Of a stretch of 64,000 bases of DNA, positions 1 through 8,489 are shown one piece after another; within the stretch, counting starts at the first letter, position 1; the number at the start of each line of letters is the position of its first letter. The position numbers and the translations under genes were made by a program. The notes under the pieces were generated by a model, which saw nothing but the letters and a program-made list of their open reading frames with translations, did no database searches and had not been told where the DNA came from. Location: NCBI GenBank assembly GCA_963713545.1, contig CAVQME010000014.1, positions 225,993 to 289,992 on the forward strand, read 5' to 3'. Origin of the DNA: CAVPLM01 sp963713545. GTDB taxonomy: Bacteria; Actinomycetota; Thermoleophilia; RBG-16-64-13.

Positions 1-335
1 TAAGGGTTGCCAAGGAAGTAGGACAGGTCTCGGCAGAAGAGCGTGAGTACGAAGCCCACTGCCACTTGCGATTGACGCAGGGTGATGCTTCCGAAGGCGA
101 CCACCAGGGCCACCGCGGCCCCGATGACGCATCCGGCCAGGAAACCCAATACGAGGCTGTCGGTGCTGATCGCCACCACGAAGCCGCCCATGGCCGAAAG
201 CAGGATGGTCCCATTCACGGAGAGGTTGATGAGCCCGGCCCGTTCCGTGAGAGTCTCGCCGATGGCCGCCACCACGATGGGCGCCGCCGTCGCCAGCACC
301 CCCGCCAGACCTATGAGCCAGGTGTTCGCGTCCAC
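1..335 (-). CDS. ABC transporter permease, second subunit, partial (BMP/nucleoside type)
   Basis: N-terminal part of an inner-membrane permease that runs off the left edge of the window. Reading the minus strand from a GTG at 335 gives a continuous frame of about 111 residues with no stop, beginning MDANTWLIGLAGVLATAAPI and continuing with hydrophobic segments and an ERAGLINLSVNG stretch. That stretch is typical of the second permease of BMP-family importers (YufQ/NupQ-like). It starts 5 bp after the stop of the preceding permease, so it is the last visible gene of a four-gene importer operon. Family assignment is good; substrate is unknown, nucleosides or purines being the usual ligands of this family. 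Confidence 0.8.
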   Translation of the reverse strand, partial: MDANTWLIGLAGVLATAAPIVVAAIGETLTERAGLINLSVNGTILLSAMGGFVVAISTDSLVLGFLAGCVIGAAVALVVAFGSITLRQSQVAVGFVLTLFCRDLSYFLGNP

Positions 336-339
336 GGGG

Positions 340-1572
340 CTACCCCGGGCTTCCCGGGCTGGGGGTGCCCACTTCCAGGCTGGTCGGCAGGTGGACCTTT
401 GCCGGCTCCAGGAGCGTGTCCGCGGTCGTCCCGGGCGGGGTCGCCGATGTAGCGGCGGCGCGCTTACGGCGCAGATAGCGCTGCCGTGCCCCTTCGACCA
501 GGATTACGAATAGCACCAGCGCCCCCTGCAACACCCCGGCCAGCGTGGAGTCGAGCTTGAGGACGATGGGTAGCTGGATGCTGCCGATGTTGAGCGCAGC
601 GAAGAACAACGCCACCGGGGCGACCCAGATGGCTCGATACAGGATAAGCATCCCTACCATCAAGCCCAGGAAGCCGTAGCCGCTCGAAATAGAGGGTATG
701 AGACGGTGGTAGACGCTCGTGACCTGTATGGCCCCCGCCAAGCCGGCCAGCCCCCCGCAGAACAGGAAGGCCAGCAGCCCGTACTGCCAGGTAGGCACGC
801 CCAGGAGGAACGCGGCCCGGTTGTTGAGCCCCACCGCCTTGAGGCGCAGACCGAAGTAGGTGCGTTCCAACAGGATGTAGACGACAATGACCGCCAGTAT
901 GCCCAGTCCGAGTGACCACAAGCTGAGGCGCATGCCGCCTACTGTGGGCAGCGCCAGCTGGTCGGGGAAAGGTTCGGTGCCGCTCATCGAGCCGATCCCC
1001 GGGCGCTTCCAAGGTCCGAAGATGAGCCACAGGGTGAGGGCCGTGGCCACGTAGTTGAGCCCCAGGCCTCCGAAGATCTCGTTGACCCCGCCGAAGGTCT
1101 TGAGGACTCCGGCCAGCGCTGCCCACAGGGCCCCACCCACGATGCCGGCGATCATGGCCAGCACGATGATGAGCACCGGGGAGAGAGACGTGTCCTGCAG
1201 CAGGCGCATGACCCAGGTGGTGAGCACTGCCCCCAGGACTATCTGCCCTTCCACCCCGATGTTCCACAGGCCGGCGGCGAAGGTGATCAGAACCCCGGCC
1301 GCCGCGAGCAGCAGAGGGACCCAGGCGACCAAGACGTTCGAGAAGCTGTTGAGCGAGCCCACGGCGCCCCTGGCGATCTCCACGTAGGCCTGGAAGGGCG
1401 GAGCCCCTGCAACCAGGAGGATAAGGCTCGTGAGCAGGAAGGCCAGCGCCAGGGCGCCCAGTTGGATGCCCAGGTTGATCCAGGTCTGCCGGGTGAAGCG
1501 CCGACGGCCCTCACCCCGGGCGGCTTGGGGGGCGATCGGGGTCGGGGTCGGGGTCGCGGACGTCTCAGGCAT
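340..1572 (-). CDS. ABC transporter permease, first subunit (BMP/nucleoside type)
   Basis: Integral membrane subunit of a BMP-type importer, about 410 aa, with roughly eight to ten hydrophobic segments after a short Pro/Thr-rich cytoplasmic N-terminus. The motif GLWNIGVEGQIVLGA (about residue 100) and the later AAFLLGVPTWQYGLLAF region are typical of YufP/NupP permeases. Upstream in-frame ATGs at 1611 and 1605 exist, but ATG 1572 is preferred: it has an AAGGGGG ribosome site and overlaps the ATPase stop by only 8 bp. It is co-transcribed with the lipoprotein and ATPase upstream and the second permease downstream. Confidence 0.88.
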   Translation of the reverse strand: MPETSATPTPTPIAPQAARGEGRRRFTRQTWINLGIQLGALALAFLLTSLILLVAGAPPFQAYVEIARGAVGSLNSFSNVLVAWVPLLLAAAGVLITFAAGLWNIGVEGQIVLGAVLTTWVMRLLQDTSLSPVLIIVLAMIAGIVGGALWAALAGVLKTFGGVNEIFGGLGLNYVATALTLWLIFGPWKRPGIGSMSGTEPFPDQLALPTVGGMRLSLWSLGLGILAVIVVYILLERTYFGLRLKAVGLNNRAAFLLGVPTWQYGLLAFLFCGGLAGLAGAIQVTSVYHRLIPSISSGYGFLGLMVGMLILYRAIWVAPVALFFAALNIGSIQLPIVLKLDSTLAGVLQGALVLFVILVEGARQRYLRRKRAAATSATPPGTTADTLLEPAKVHLPTSLEVGTPSPGSPG

Positions 1573-3118
1573 CGCCGCCCCCTTGGCCGTGCGCGGCGTG
1601 GCCATCCCCATGTTCCGCCGTGGGACCCCCCGAGCGGTCCCCGACCAGGCTCCCCTCGAAGCCGCTGCCGCCGATGAGCTGCCCCAGCTCCTGCACGTTT
1701 GTGGAAGCTGCGTCGAGCGGCCCCGACACGTGCCCGGCGAAGAACACCAGGATGCGGTCGCTGTAGAGGAGGAGCTCTTCCAGGTCGCTGGACGCGAAGA
1801 TGATGGCGCCGCCTTGGTTGCAGCGGTCTTTGAGCTTGCTCCATAGGTAGATGACGGACTCGATATCGAGGCCTCGGGTGGGGTGCTCGAGGAGCATGAG
1901 CTTGGCCCCGGCCTTGACCAGGGCGAGCAGGGCCCGTTGCTGGTTGCCGCCCGACAGCGATTCGACCTTGTGGGCGGGCGTCCCTCTGATGTTGAATTCG
2001 GCGATGCGCTCTTGAGCCAAGCGGCGGCCCTTCTCGCGGTCTATGAAGAACCCAGGCTTGGGTTGGGTGAGCAGGAAGTGGTCGGTGAGACTGAGGCCGG
2101 GGATCAGGCCCTCCTCCAGACGGCTGGCCGGCACGTAAGCCACACCCCGTCTCTTGAAATGCCGATAGTTCTTGCCTTTCATGTCGGAGCCGTCGTACGA
2201 CAAACGGCCACTGGTGATGGGCACGAGGCCGGCGCACGCCCGGAGGAGTAGGCTCTGGCCGCTGCCCTCCATGCCCGCAAGGCCTATGGTCTCGCCCGTG
2301 CGCACCTCGAGGTCCACGTCACGGATACGGATGCGGCCATGCTCCGCCTCCACCCCCGACAAGCCCAGCAACGTCTCCCCAGGGGCGCAGAGCGTCCGCT
2401 CCCCGGGGGATATCTCCCGCTCGAACATCATGGTCACGAGCCGTTGCACGTCGAACGGGGGCAAGGCCTCACCGACGAGGCGGCCCTGCCTCAGGACCGC
2501 CGCCCGGGTACACAGTTCTTGGACCTCTTCCAGTTTGTGGGACACGAAGATCACCGTCTTACCCAGGGCGGCCAGACGGCGCAGGGTCTCGAACAGCTCG
2601 GCTCTCTGTCGTGCGCTGATCCCGGTGGTAGGCTCGTCCAGGATCAGCACGCGTGCGCCCAGCCAGAGAAGACGGAGCAATTCCAACTGCTGTCGCTCGC
2701 CTACCGTCAGCGATGCGACCTCCGCCTTCAGGTCGATGGACAGTCCCAACGGCCCCGCCAGCTCTTCGATGGCGCCGATAGCCTCCGCCCTGCGGGGAAC
2801 GATCCGCCCGGGTGCGCCGATGAGTAGATTGTCGACCACGCGCATGGGGGGGAAGTCGAGAGGATCCTGGTGGAGCATGCCTACGCCGTGCCTGATGGCG
2901 TCTGCCGGGTTCCGCATCGCTACCTTGCTACCGTCGAGGAAGATCTGGCCGCTGTCGGCGGGCTGGAACCCGGACAGGATCTTCATGAGCGTGCTCTTGC
3001 CGGCCCCGTTCTCGCCCAGGATCCCTTGGATCGTGCCGGCAGGCACGGTCAGACTGATGCCGTCGTTCGCCTTGACGGGACCGAAGTGCTTACGGATGTC
3101 GGTCAGCCGGACTTCCAC
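1565..3118 (-). CDS. ABC transporter ATP-binding protein, duplicated (BMP/sugar-nucleoside type)
   Basis: Cytoplasmic ATPase of about 517 aa with two nucleotide-binding domains, as in RbsA/YufO. Domain 1 has Walker A GENGAGKST (about residue 35), signature LTVGERQQ and Walker B LILDEPT. Domain 2 (from about residue 255) is degenerate: Walker A is GMEGSGQS, the signature LSGGNQQ is intact, and Walker B reads LMLLEHPT, with the catalytic Glu replaced by His. One active and one degenerate site is usual in this family. The last 35 residues are Gly/His-rich and probably disordered. It lies between the lipoprotein and permease genes of the same importer. Confidence 0.92.
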   Translation of the reverse strand: MEVRLTDIRKHFGPVKANDGISLTVPAGTIQGILGENGAGKSTLMKILSGFQPADSGQIFLDGSKVAMRNPADAIRHGVGMLHQDPLDFPPMRVVDNLLIGAPGRIVPRRAEAIGAIEELAGPLGLSIDLKAEVASLTVGERQQLELLRLLWLGARVLILDEPTTGISARQRAELFETLRRLAALGKTVIFVSHKLEEVQELCTRAAVLRQGRLVGEALPPFDVQRLVTMMFEREISPGERTLCAPGETLLGLSGVEAEHGRIRIRDVDLEVRTGETIGLAGMEGSGQSLLLRACAGLVPITSGRLSYDGSDMKGKNYRHFKRRGVAYVPASRLEEGLIPGLSLTDHFLLTQPKPGFFIDREKGRRLAQERIAEFNIRGTPAHKVESLSGGNQQRALLALVKAGAKLMLLEHPTRGLDIESVIYLWSKLKDRCNQGGAIIFASSDLEELLLYSDRILVFFAGHVSGPLDAASTNVQELGQLIGGSGFEGSLVGDRSGGPTAEHGDGHAAHGQGGGDA

Positions 3119-3158
3119 GTGGCGGTGGTTCCTTAGTGCCTCCTGTTGGGGAACCAGA

Positions 3159-3185
3159 AAGGGGAGACCGGCGCGGTCTCCCCTT
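3159..3185 (-). terminator. intergenic hairpin between lipoprotein and ATPase genes
   Basis: An 11-bp perfect stem (3159-3169 with 3175-3185) and a 5-nt loop, in the 100-bp gap between the substrate-binding protein gene and the ATPase gene. No U-run follows on the minus strand. Such hairpins commonly protect the upstream mRNA or partly terminate, so that the binding protein is made in excess over the membrane subunits. Role inferred. Confidence 0.5.
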
Positions 3186-3219
3186 CACTGGATCCATGTT
3201 TGGTCGACTAAAGCGGCGT

Positions 3220-4539
3220 CTATTCGGATACGCTCTGGCCTTCCATGCCCTCCAGCAACTGGGGCAGGTACCAGATCTGCTGCGGTGTCGCGTCGGCTCC
3301 ATCCGTCAGATAGCTTGTGCCGTCCTGTAGGTTCAAGGGGCCCTTCCAGAGGTTCAGCCCACCGGCGAGAGCCGCGATGAACTCGTCGAGCTTGGCGGAG
3401 GCATCGGCCGAGAGGCCCTCACCCTTTTGGAAGCCAACAGCAGAGGTGTCGGGATTGTTGATGTCGGCCCAGTCGGGAGCGTTCCACTCCCAGTAGCTGG
3501 TGAAGCTACCGTCGAGGACGGCGTTGACCGCCTTGACGTAGGCAGGACCCCAGTTGAAGTACGGCACGCCGAGGGCGACCTCCGGAGCCTCGTCCAGCGA
3601 ACCGACGTAGTCGTACGGGATCCCCCACACCTTCTTGCCGGCCTCAGCGGCTTTGCCCGCCTGAACCAGAGCTTCGGTAGTGTCGATACCCGAAATGACC
3701 ACGTCGAAGCCCTGGTTGATGAAGTTGTCGGCCACCTGGGTGGGATCGGAGGTGACGCCGGGGATGTTGAACCAGAAGCCGATCCAGTTGACGCTGAACT
3801 TCAGCTGGGCCGGGTCTTTCTTCAGATACTCCGTCCAGGCGTACTTGGCCCCCAGATACGCGGATGAAGCCAGGCGGCGGGTCTCGTCGTTGATCAGCGG
3901 CCCGAGGTAGCCGATCTTACCCGTCTGCGTGGTCAGGGCGGCAGCGGCGCCGGCGATCATCTTGCCGTACTCCATCTGGCCCATGATGTTGCTCAGGTTG
4001 GGCAGGTTCTGGAAGTCCTTGCCGTCTTTCCAGGCGCCGTCACCGGAGGTATGGACCACCGGGATATCCGGGTGCGCCTTCGTGAAAGTGATAGCGCCGT
4101 CTTTCATGTCGTCCGAGGTGAAGAAGATCATCTTGGCGCCCTGGGCGAGCAGCTCTTCAGCCAACTGCTCCACCGTGGTGCCAGGCCGGTCCGCCGTGTT
4201 GGCCTTGTCGACGTAGACCATCTTGGCACCGGGGACCTTTTCCTCGACGTAGAGGCCGCCCTCGTAGTTGGCCTGGCTCCAGCCGTTGTCGTTATAGGGC
4301 CCCACCAGCACCATGCCGAAGACGAACTCCTCGGGGGCAGGGGGAGCCGTGGTGGTCGTAGCTTCCGCTTCCGTGGTGGTGGGGGCAGCCGTGGTGGTCG
4401 TGCTTTCGGGAGCGGCAGCGGTTGTGGTCGTCGTCTCCTCGGTGTCGTCGCCGCACGCGGCCGCGAAGAGGCCGACGGCGATAAGGAGTATCACGAGTGC
4501 GCTGCAGATGAAGACGCGGCGTGATTGTAATGCGGGCAT
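3220..4539 (-). CDS. BMP-family ABC substrate-binding lipoprotein
   Basis: Extracytoplasmic, lipid-anchored solute receptor of the importer encoded downstream. From ATG 4539 the protein is about 439 aa: Arg-containing n-region, hydrophobic core, lipobox LFAAAC with a Cys near residue 29, then a low-complexity Thr/Ala/Glu linker of about 45 residues, then a BMP (PF02608-like) domain starting EFVFGMVLVGPYNDNGWSQA. Internal motifs such as DVVISGIDTTEAL fit the family. ATG 4593 is also in frame but has no ribosome site and would put 18 residues before the signal peptide. The Thr-rich linker is typical of actinobacterial lipoproteins. Ligands in this family are mostly nucleosides; this one is not determined. 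Confidence 0.9.
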   Translation of the reverse strand: MPALQSRRVFICSALVILLIAVGLFAAACGDDTEETTTTTAAAPESTTTTAAPTTTEAEATTTTAPPAPEEFVFGMVLVGPYNDNGWSQANYEGGLYVEEKVPGAKMVYVDKANTADRPGTTVEQLAEELLAQGAKMIFFTSDDMKDGAITFTKAHPDIPVVHTSGDGAWKDGKDFQNLPNLSNIMGQMEYGKMIAGAAAALTTQTGKIGYLGPLINDETRRLASSAYLGAKYAWTEYLKKDPAQLKFSVNWIGFWFNIPGVTSDPTQVADNFINQGFDVVISGIDTTEALVQAGKAAEAGKKVWGIPYDYVGSLDEAPEVALGVPYFNWGPAYVKAVNAVLDGSFTSYWEWNAPDWADINNPDTSAVGFQKGEGLSADASAKLDEFIAALAGGLNLWKGPLNLQDGTSYLTDGADATPQQIWYLPQLLEGMEGQSVSE

Positions 4540-4739
4540 TGCGGAGAGCACCTCACACTTCTTGTTCAATCTTGACGCCCAACGGTCCAGCATGCGGAGA
4601 ACCGCCGTCTGATGCCTGGTGTGACCTCCTTTCGTCCTCTCTCTTCAGCGCGAGCGCTGCCCCGGCGCGAGGCCGAGGGACCTGAGGCCATTCTAACCAT
4701 GAAGGGCCGTTCTGTTCCAGCGGTCGCACGCGGCTGATG

Positions 4740-4889
4740 TCACAGGTCGATGATCTTGATCTCGTAGATCTCGTCGAGCTCCAGGCACTTGTCGATGGCG
4801 GCCTGGGGAACCTCGTTGTCGACCTTGAGGATCATGATCGAATCTTTGGAGCCGTCGTCGATGCCGCTGGAGGTCAACGAGTTGTTAGG
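4740..4889 (-). pseudogene. ACT-domain remnant (C-terminus of a serine dehydratase or SerA-like protein)
   Basis: Between a TAG at 4892-4890 and a TGA at 4742-4740 the minus strand encodes 49 residues with no plausible start or ribosome site. The stretch SIMILKVDNEVPQAAIDKCL followed by ELDEIYEIKIIDL is the last strand-helix-strand unit of an ACT domain, as at the C-terminus of L-serine dehydratase or phosphoglycerate dehydrogenase. It looks like the residue of a deleted gene. It could instead be the 3' end of a gene broken by a frameshift further upstream, but nothing recognisable is visible between 4890 and 5046. Confidence 0.55.
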
Positions 4890-5046
4890 CTAACACACGG
4901 CTGCAGCGCGCTTCCACAGGTGCTGGGAGAGGGCGGGCGAGCGGATCGTGGAGGGGGCGTCAGGGAAAAGCCGGGGCGGCGGGCGAACGCCCGGCGCCCT
5001 CGACCAAGAGACCAAGTCAGTCCTGGTCAGACCCTATCGCAACCGA

Positions 5047-5403
5047 TCAGGCGTCGCCACCAGGCCACTGGAAATAGAACTTCTCGGGGGGACGCCGCTC
5101 GGGCACCGTGGTGCGCTGGATCGTCCCATCGAGCCATTCCTTCGACACGTACAGGTTGCAGTAGCAGCTGCCGAATTCCGCGACATCTGCTTCGCGGTAG
5201 TCGCACGGGCAGATGATGTCCCTGTCGTGCTCCCTGTCTGCCGAGGCCAGACGGCACGGGCAGGACATGTAGCCGTACCGCTCCTTGTTGGTGAGGAGGC
5301 CTCCCAGCAGTTCCATGACCATAGGCTGGTTATCGCTGAAGAAGTAGCCCTTGGGCTCGTTGACGTTCTTCAGCCGCTCATACATCTCTTCGACAGTGCT
5401 CAC
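5047..5403 (-). CDS. ferredoxin-thioredoxin reductase catalytic-chain-like protein
   Basis: Small (118 aa) cytoplasmic Fe-S/disulfide protein. It has the Cys pattern of the FTR catalytic chain: CPCR (about residue 48), CPC (about 65) and CYC (about 80), which in the family ligate a [4Fe-4S] cluster next to a redox-active disulfide. Start is GTG 5403, overlapping the TGA of the upstream glutaredoxin gene by 4 bp, so the two are translationally coupled. No variable FTR chain is present, as in non-photosynthetic anaerobes. The pair suggests a ferredoxin- or flavodoxin-driven dithiol system. Family is clear; electron donor and targets are inferred. Confidence 0.85.
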   Translation of the reverse strand: MSTVEEMYERLKNVNEPKGYFFSDNQPMVMELLGGLLTNKERYGYMSCPCRLASADREHDRDIICPCDYREADVAEFGSCYCNLYVSKEWLDGTIQRTTVPERRPPEKFYFQWPGGDA

Positions 5404-5654
5404 AGCCCCAGCGCCTCCAGGATCTCGAGTTCGCGGTAACCGACTATGACCTTATCGCCGATAAGAAGAGTGGGGAAGGAAGTCTGCGGATTGACCTTTC
5501 GCACCTCGTCGAGGGTCTTACCCATCTCGTCTTTGCTGAGGAGGTCAACAAATACGTAGTCATAGACGACGTTGTTCTCGTCGAGCAGCTTCTTGGTGTT
5601 CTTGCAGTGACCACACGTGCTGAGCGCGTACAGGAATACCTTGGGTTGATCCAT
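5400..5654 (-). CDS. glutaredoxin / thioredoxin-like protein
   Basis: 84-aa thioredoxin-fold protein with the redox motif CGHC at about residues 14-17, the cis-Pro region TSFPTLLIGDKVIVGY and a C-terminal helix. ATG 5654 has an AAAGGTGA ribosome site; longer upstream reading frames on this strand have no coding character. Translationally coupled to the FTR-like gene (GTGA overlap), which makes the FTR-like protein its most likely reductant in place of glutathione. Likely role: cytoplasmic thiol-disulfide exchange under anaerobic conditions. Confidence 0.88.
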   Translation of the reverse strand: MDQPKVFLYALSTCGHCKNTKKLLDENNVVYDYVFVDLLSKDEMGKTLDEVRKVNPQTSFPTLLIGDKVIVGYRELEILEALGL

Positions 5655-5810
5655 GTTGTCACCTTTCCGTCGTGACCGGGCCCTTGATACCCGGATTGTC
5701 AACATCGCGGGAGGAGATACCCCAAGTCGTCTTGAACTATGCCTCACGTCGCTTGACATGCTTGACATAATGAAGGGGCGGGTCGTCCCATACGTGCCCA
5801 GGAGGGGAAG

Positions 5811-7103
5811 ATGAACGGCGCTTGTGCTAAGGCGCGGATACGCGTGCTTCGTGTGATCGGGGGGAGCTTCGCGCTCGCCCTTGCCCTGGTCCTGGTGCTT
5901 TCGGCCGTCGCCTCCGCCCAATCCTTCACCGACGTGACGGGAGACGAGTGGTTCGGCGAGGCAGTAGAGGCTTTGGCTGCCGACGGCATCGTGAGCGGCC
6001 GCGCCGATGGTTCCTTCGGCCCTTCGGACCCGGTCACCCGGGCTCAGTTGGCAGCATTGCTCGCCCGCACCCTCCGTCTCCAGGAGTCGGCGGACGTCCC
6101 GTTCGTAGACGTGACACCTGAGGATTGGTTCTCGGGGGCGGTCGGTGCCCTCTATGAGACGGGAATCGTCTCCGGGACCGCTCCCGACACGTTCTCGCCG
6201 AATCTTCCGGTGAGCCGCCAACAGGCGGCCACCTTTGTCATACGCGCACTCTCCTACTTCCTCCAGAACCAGCCCGAGGCCGGGGTGGACTACGGTTTCG
6301 AATACGTTCTAACCGATGTCTGGCTGGCCGGTTTTCAGGACCGGCTCCTCATAGGGGCCGATCATGCCCCCTCGGTGGCCAACGCCTATCGGCTGGGGAT
6401 CATGGAAGGGACGGCTGAGGGCTGGTTCTACCCTGCGCTCACCCTCACACGGGCTCAGATGGCGGCCATACTCTACCGAGCCTTCCTGCAGCCGATTGCC
6501 GGCCGGGACGCCTACCCTGCGGAAGTGCCGGCGGTGTCGTACTACCCATCGTTATCGTCGGGCTCTGAGGGGCCGCTGGTGTCCCTTCTCGAGTCGAGGC
6601 TCACCGCCCTCTGCTATCCGTGCGGCCCGGTGGATGGGGTGTACGACTACCGCACCAAGGACGCAGTTATGGCCTTCCAGAAGGCCGAGCGGCTGAGCCG
6701 GGATGGCCAGGTCGGACCCGAAGTCTGGCAGCGGCTGTTCGTCGCCCAGACGCCGACACCGCGCCTTGCGGATGGGGGTGACCGGTTCGAGGTGGACCTG
6801 GGCCGGCAGATCCTGCTCATGATCAGGGACGGTGAGGTCTACAAAGTGCTTCACGTGTCCACCGGCAGGCTGGGCACTCCCACTGGCTACTGCAAGGTGC
6901 GCAGCAAGACCCAGGGTTGGACCCATTGCCCGGTGGGGTGGATGTACTCACCCTCGTACATCATGCCTCACATAGCCATCCACGGTTACAGGAGCGTGCC
7001 TTCGTACCCGGCCAGCCACGGATGCGTGCGCGTCCCAGTGTGGACTGCGGACGAGTTGTACGGTGAGCTGCCCCTCGGGCTTCCAGGCTACGTCTACTAC
7101 TAG
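5811..7103 (+). CDS. SLH-domain L,D-transpeptidase
   Basis: Secreted cell-wall enzyme of 430 aa. N-terminal signal peptide (hydrophobic core ALALVLVLSAV, likely cleavage after ASA, about residue 36). Three S-layer-homology repeats follow, with openings FTDVTGDEWFGEAV, FVDVTPEDWFSGAV and a third around residues 165-230. Next comes a PG_binding_1 domain (about 250-305, VDGVYDYRTKDAVMAFQKAE) and a YkuD L,D-transpeptidase domain (about 315-430). The catalytic motif HGYRSVPSYPASHGCVR contains the nucleophilic Cys and conserved His. It would anchor to secondary wall polymer and form 3-3 peptidoglycan cross-links or attach proteins. Transcribed divergently from the glutaredoxin gene. Confidence 0.92.
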   Translation: MNGACAKARIRVLRVIGGSFALALALVLVLSAVASAQSFTDVTGDEWFGEAVEALAADGIVSGRADGSFGPSDPVTRAQLAALLARTLRLQESADVPFVDVTPEDWFSGAVGALYETGIVSGTAPDTFSPNLPVSRQQAATFVIRALSYFLQNQPEAGVDYGFEYVLTDVWLAGFQDRLLIGADHAPSVANAYRLGIMEGTAEGWFYPALTLTRAQMAAILYRAFLQPIAGRDAYPAEVPAVSYYPSLSSGSEGPLVSLLESRLTALCYPCGPVDGVYDYRTKDAVMAFQKAERLSRDGQVGPEVWQRLFVAQTPTPRLADGGDRFEVDLGRQILLMIRDGEVYKVLHVSTGRLGTPTGYCKVRSKTQGWTHCPVGWMYSPSYIMPHIAIHGYRSVPSYPASHGCVRVPVWTADELYGELPLGLPGYVYY

Positions 7104-7109
7104 GGAGGC

Positions 7110-7124
7110 CGGCCGCGACGGCCG
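7110..7124. terminator. short hairpin between convergent genes
   Basis: CGGCCG-CGA-CGGCCG, a 6-bp GC stem with a 3-nt loop, sits between the stop of the L,D-transpeptidase gene and the stop of the convergent aminotransferase gene. No clear T-run, so a weak terminator at best. Confidence 0.3.
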
Positions 7125-7133
7125 ACGGTTCTC

Positions 7134-8489
7134 CTAGGCGACCAGCTCTTTCACCAACTCTTCGAACACGGCGTTGTGAAGATCCACGTCTTCCTCCGTG
7201 GTCTGAGGTGATATCAGCACCATGGTGTGGAAGGGCGTGAGCAAGATCCCTCGGTTCGCCATGTAGACGTGGACCAGCGTGTCGAGCTTCTCATCAAAGG
7301 CCTGGTCGGCCTGTGCGCCGTTCCTGGGCGGGTCTTTCACGAACCGGTACTCGGCACGGCAGCCGAGGCGGTTCACGTGCCACGGCAGCTCGTAGGCCTC
7401 GATGGTCATGGAGACGCCCTCGGCCAGTCTGGTGGCGATGGCGATCATCTCCTCGAACGCGGCCTCAGTCAGCACCTGGTCCAGAGTGGCGCGGATCGCC
7501 GCCATCTGAAGGATCGTTCCTGACAAGGTACCGCCGGTACCGATCCCGAAATGCTTGCCGGGAATGCCCAAAGGTGGGGTCGTCAGTCTGTCGGCCAACT
7601 CCTGCGTGAGGCCCATGGCGGCAGCCGGCAGTCCTCCGGCGATCGACTTGCCGATGGTGAAAAGGTCGGGCTCGAGGCTCCAGGCGCGGGCGCATCCACC
7701 CGGTCCGGCGCAGATGGTGTGGGTCTCGTCCAGGATGAGAAGCGTGCCGTGCTCTCGGGTCAGGGCTCGAAGCGCCGCGTGGTAGCCGGCGTCCGGCAAG
7801 ATTATTCCGGCGTTCGTCATGGCCGGCTCGGCCAGCACGCAGGCCACATCGCCGGGAGCGAGCGCCCTCTCCAGTTCTTCTACGTCGTTGAACTGGACGA
7901 CCCGGGAGGCGGGGTTCGGCAGGGAGCCGATGACCTGCCTGTGCTGCGCGACCTTCGAGCCGTGCTCGACCGACACCAGCGCCTCGTCGACGCTGCCGTG
8001 ATAGCAGCCGTCGAACACGAGGACCAGTTGCCGAGCGGTGGCCATGCGGGCGAATCTGATGGCGAACCGGTCGGCATCGGTAGCGGTGGTGTAGATCTGC
8101 CAGTAGGGTAGTCCGAAGCGGCCGGCCAGCTCCTCGCCGACCCAGACGGCGTCCTCGGAGGGCAGCATCGTGGTCATGCCGTGGTGGACCTGACGGCATA
8201 TCGCTTCAGCCGTGGGCTGGGGAGAGTGTCCGGTCAGAGAGCCGGAATCACCCAGGGCGAGGTCCACGTAGGTATGGCCGTCGAGATCGATCAAGCGGGC
8301 GTTCCGCGCCTCGGTCACGAAGACGGGAAAGGAACCAGGCCACTCGGTCATCCACCCCATGGGAACGCCTCTGAACAGCGACTTCTGGGCGCGCTCGAAC
8401 ATGGCGCGCGATCGGGGCCGGTCGGCGACGTAGCGCTCTTCTTCGCGTACTATGAGCGCCTCGATCTTCTCTCTGGCGATCAAGGTCAC
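7134..8489 (-). CDS. class III PLP-dependent aminotransferase (glutamate-1-semialdehyde aminomutase-like)
   Basis: 451-aa fold-type I PLP enzyme. The PLP lysine lies in LFTIGKSIAGGLPAA (about residue 275) and the pyridine-N-binding Asp in LILDETHTICAG. The GDSGSLTGHSP region near residue 80 is typical of the GSA-aminomutase-like branch of class III. The stretch after the Lys differs from HemL, and no heme genes are nearby, so a transaminase with an unassigned amino donor is more likely than HemL itself. It overlaps the upstream cinA by 4 bp and is probably cotranscribed with it. Confidence 0.85.
   Translation of the reverse strand: MTLIAREKIEALIVREEERYVADRPRSRAMFERAQKSLFRGVPMGWMTEWPGSFPVFVTEARNARLIDLDGHTYVDLALGDSGSLTGHSPQPTAEAICRQVHHGMTTMLPSEDAVWVGEELAGRFGLPYWQIYTTATDADRFAIRFARMATARQLVLVFDGCYHGSVDEALVSVEHGSKVAQHRQVIGSLPNPASRVVQFNDVEELERALAPGDVACVLAEPAMTNAGIILPDAGYHAALRALTREHGTLLILDETHTICAGPGGCARAWSLEPDLFTIGKSIAGGLPAAAMGLTQELADRLTTPPLGIPGKHFGIGTGGTLSGTILQMAAIRATLDQVLTEAAFEEMIAIATRLAEGVSMTIEAYELPWHVNRLGCRAEYRFVKDPPRNGAQADQAFDEKLDTLVHVYMANRGILLTPFHTMVLISPQTTEEDVDLHNAVFEELVKELVA

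Noticed and set aside
7134..8489. HemL (glutamate-1-semialdehyde aminomutase) proper
   Set aside because: Sequence around the PLP lysine and the C-terminus differ, and no other heme genes are linked.
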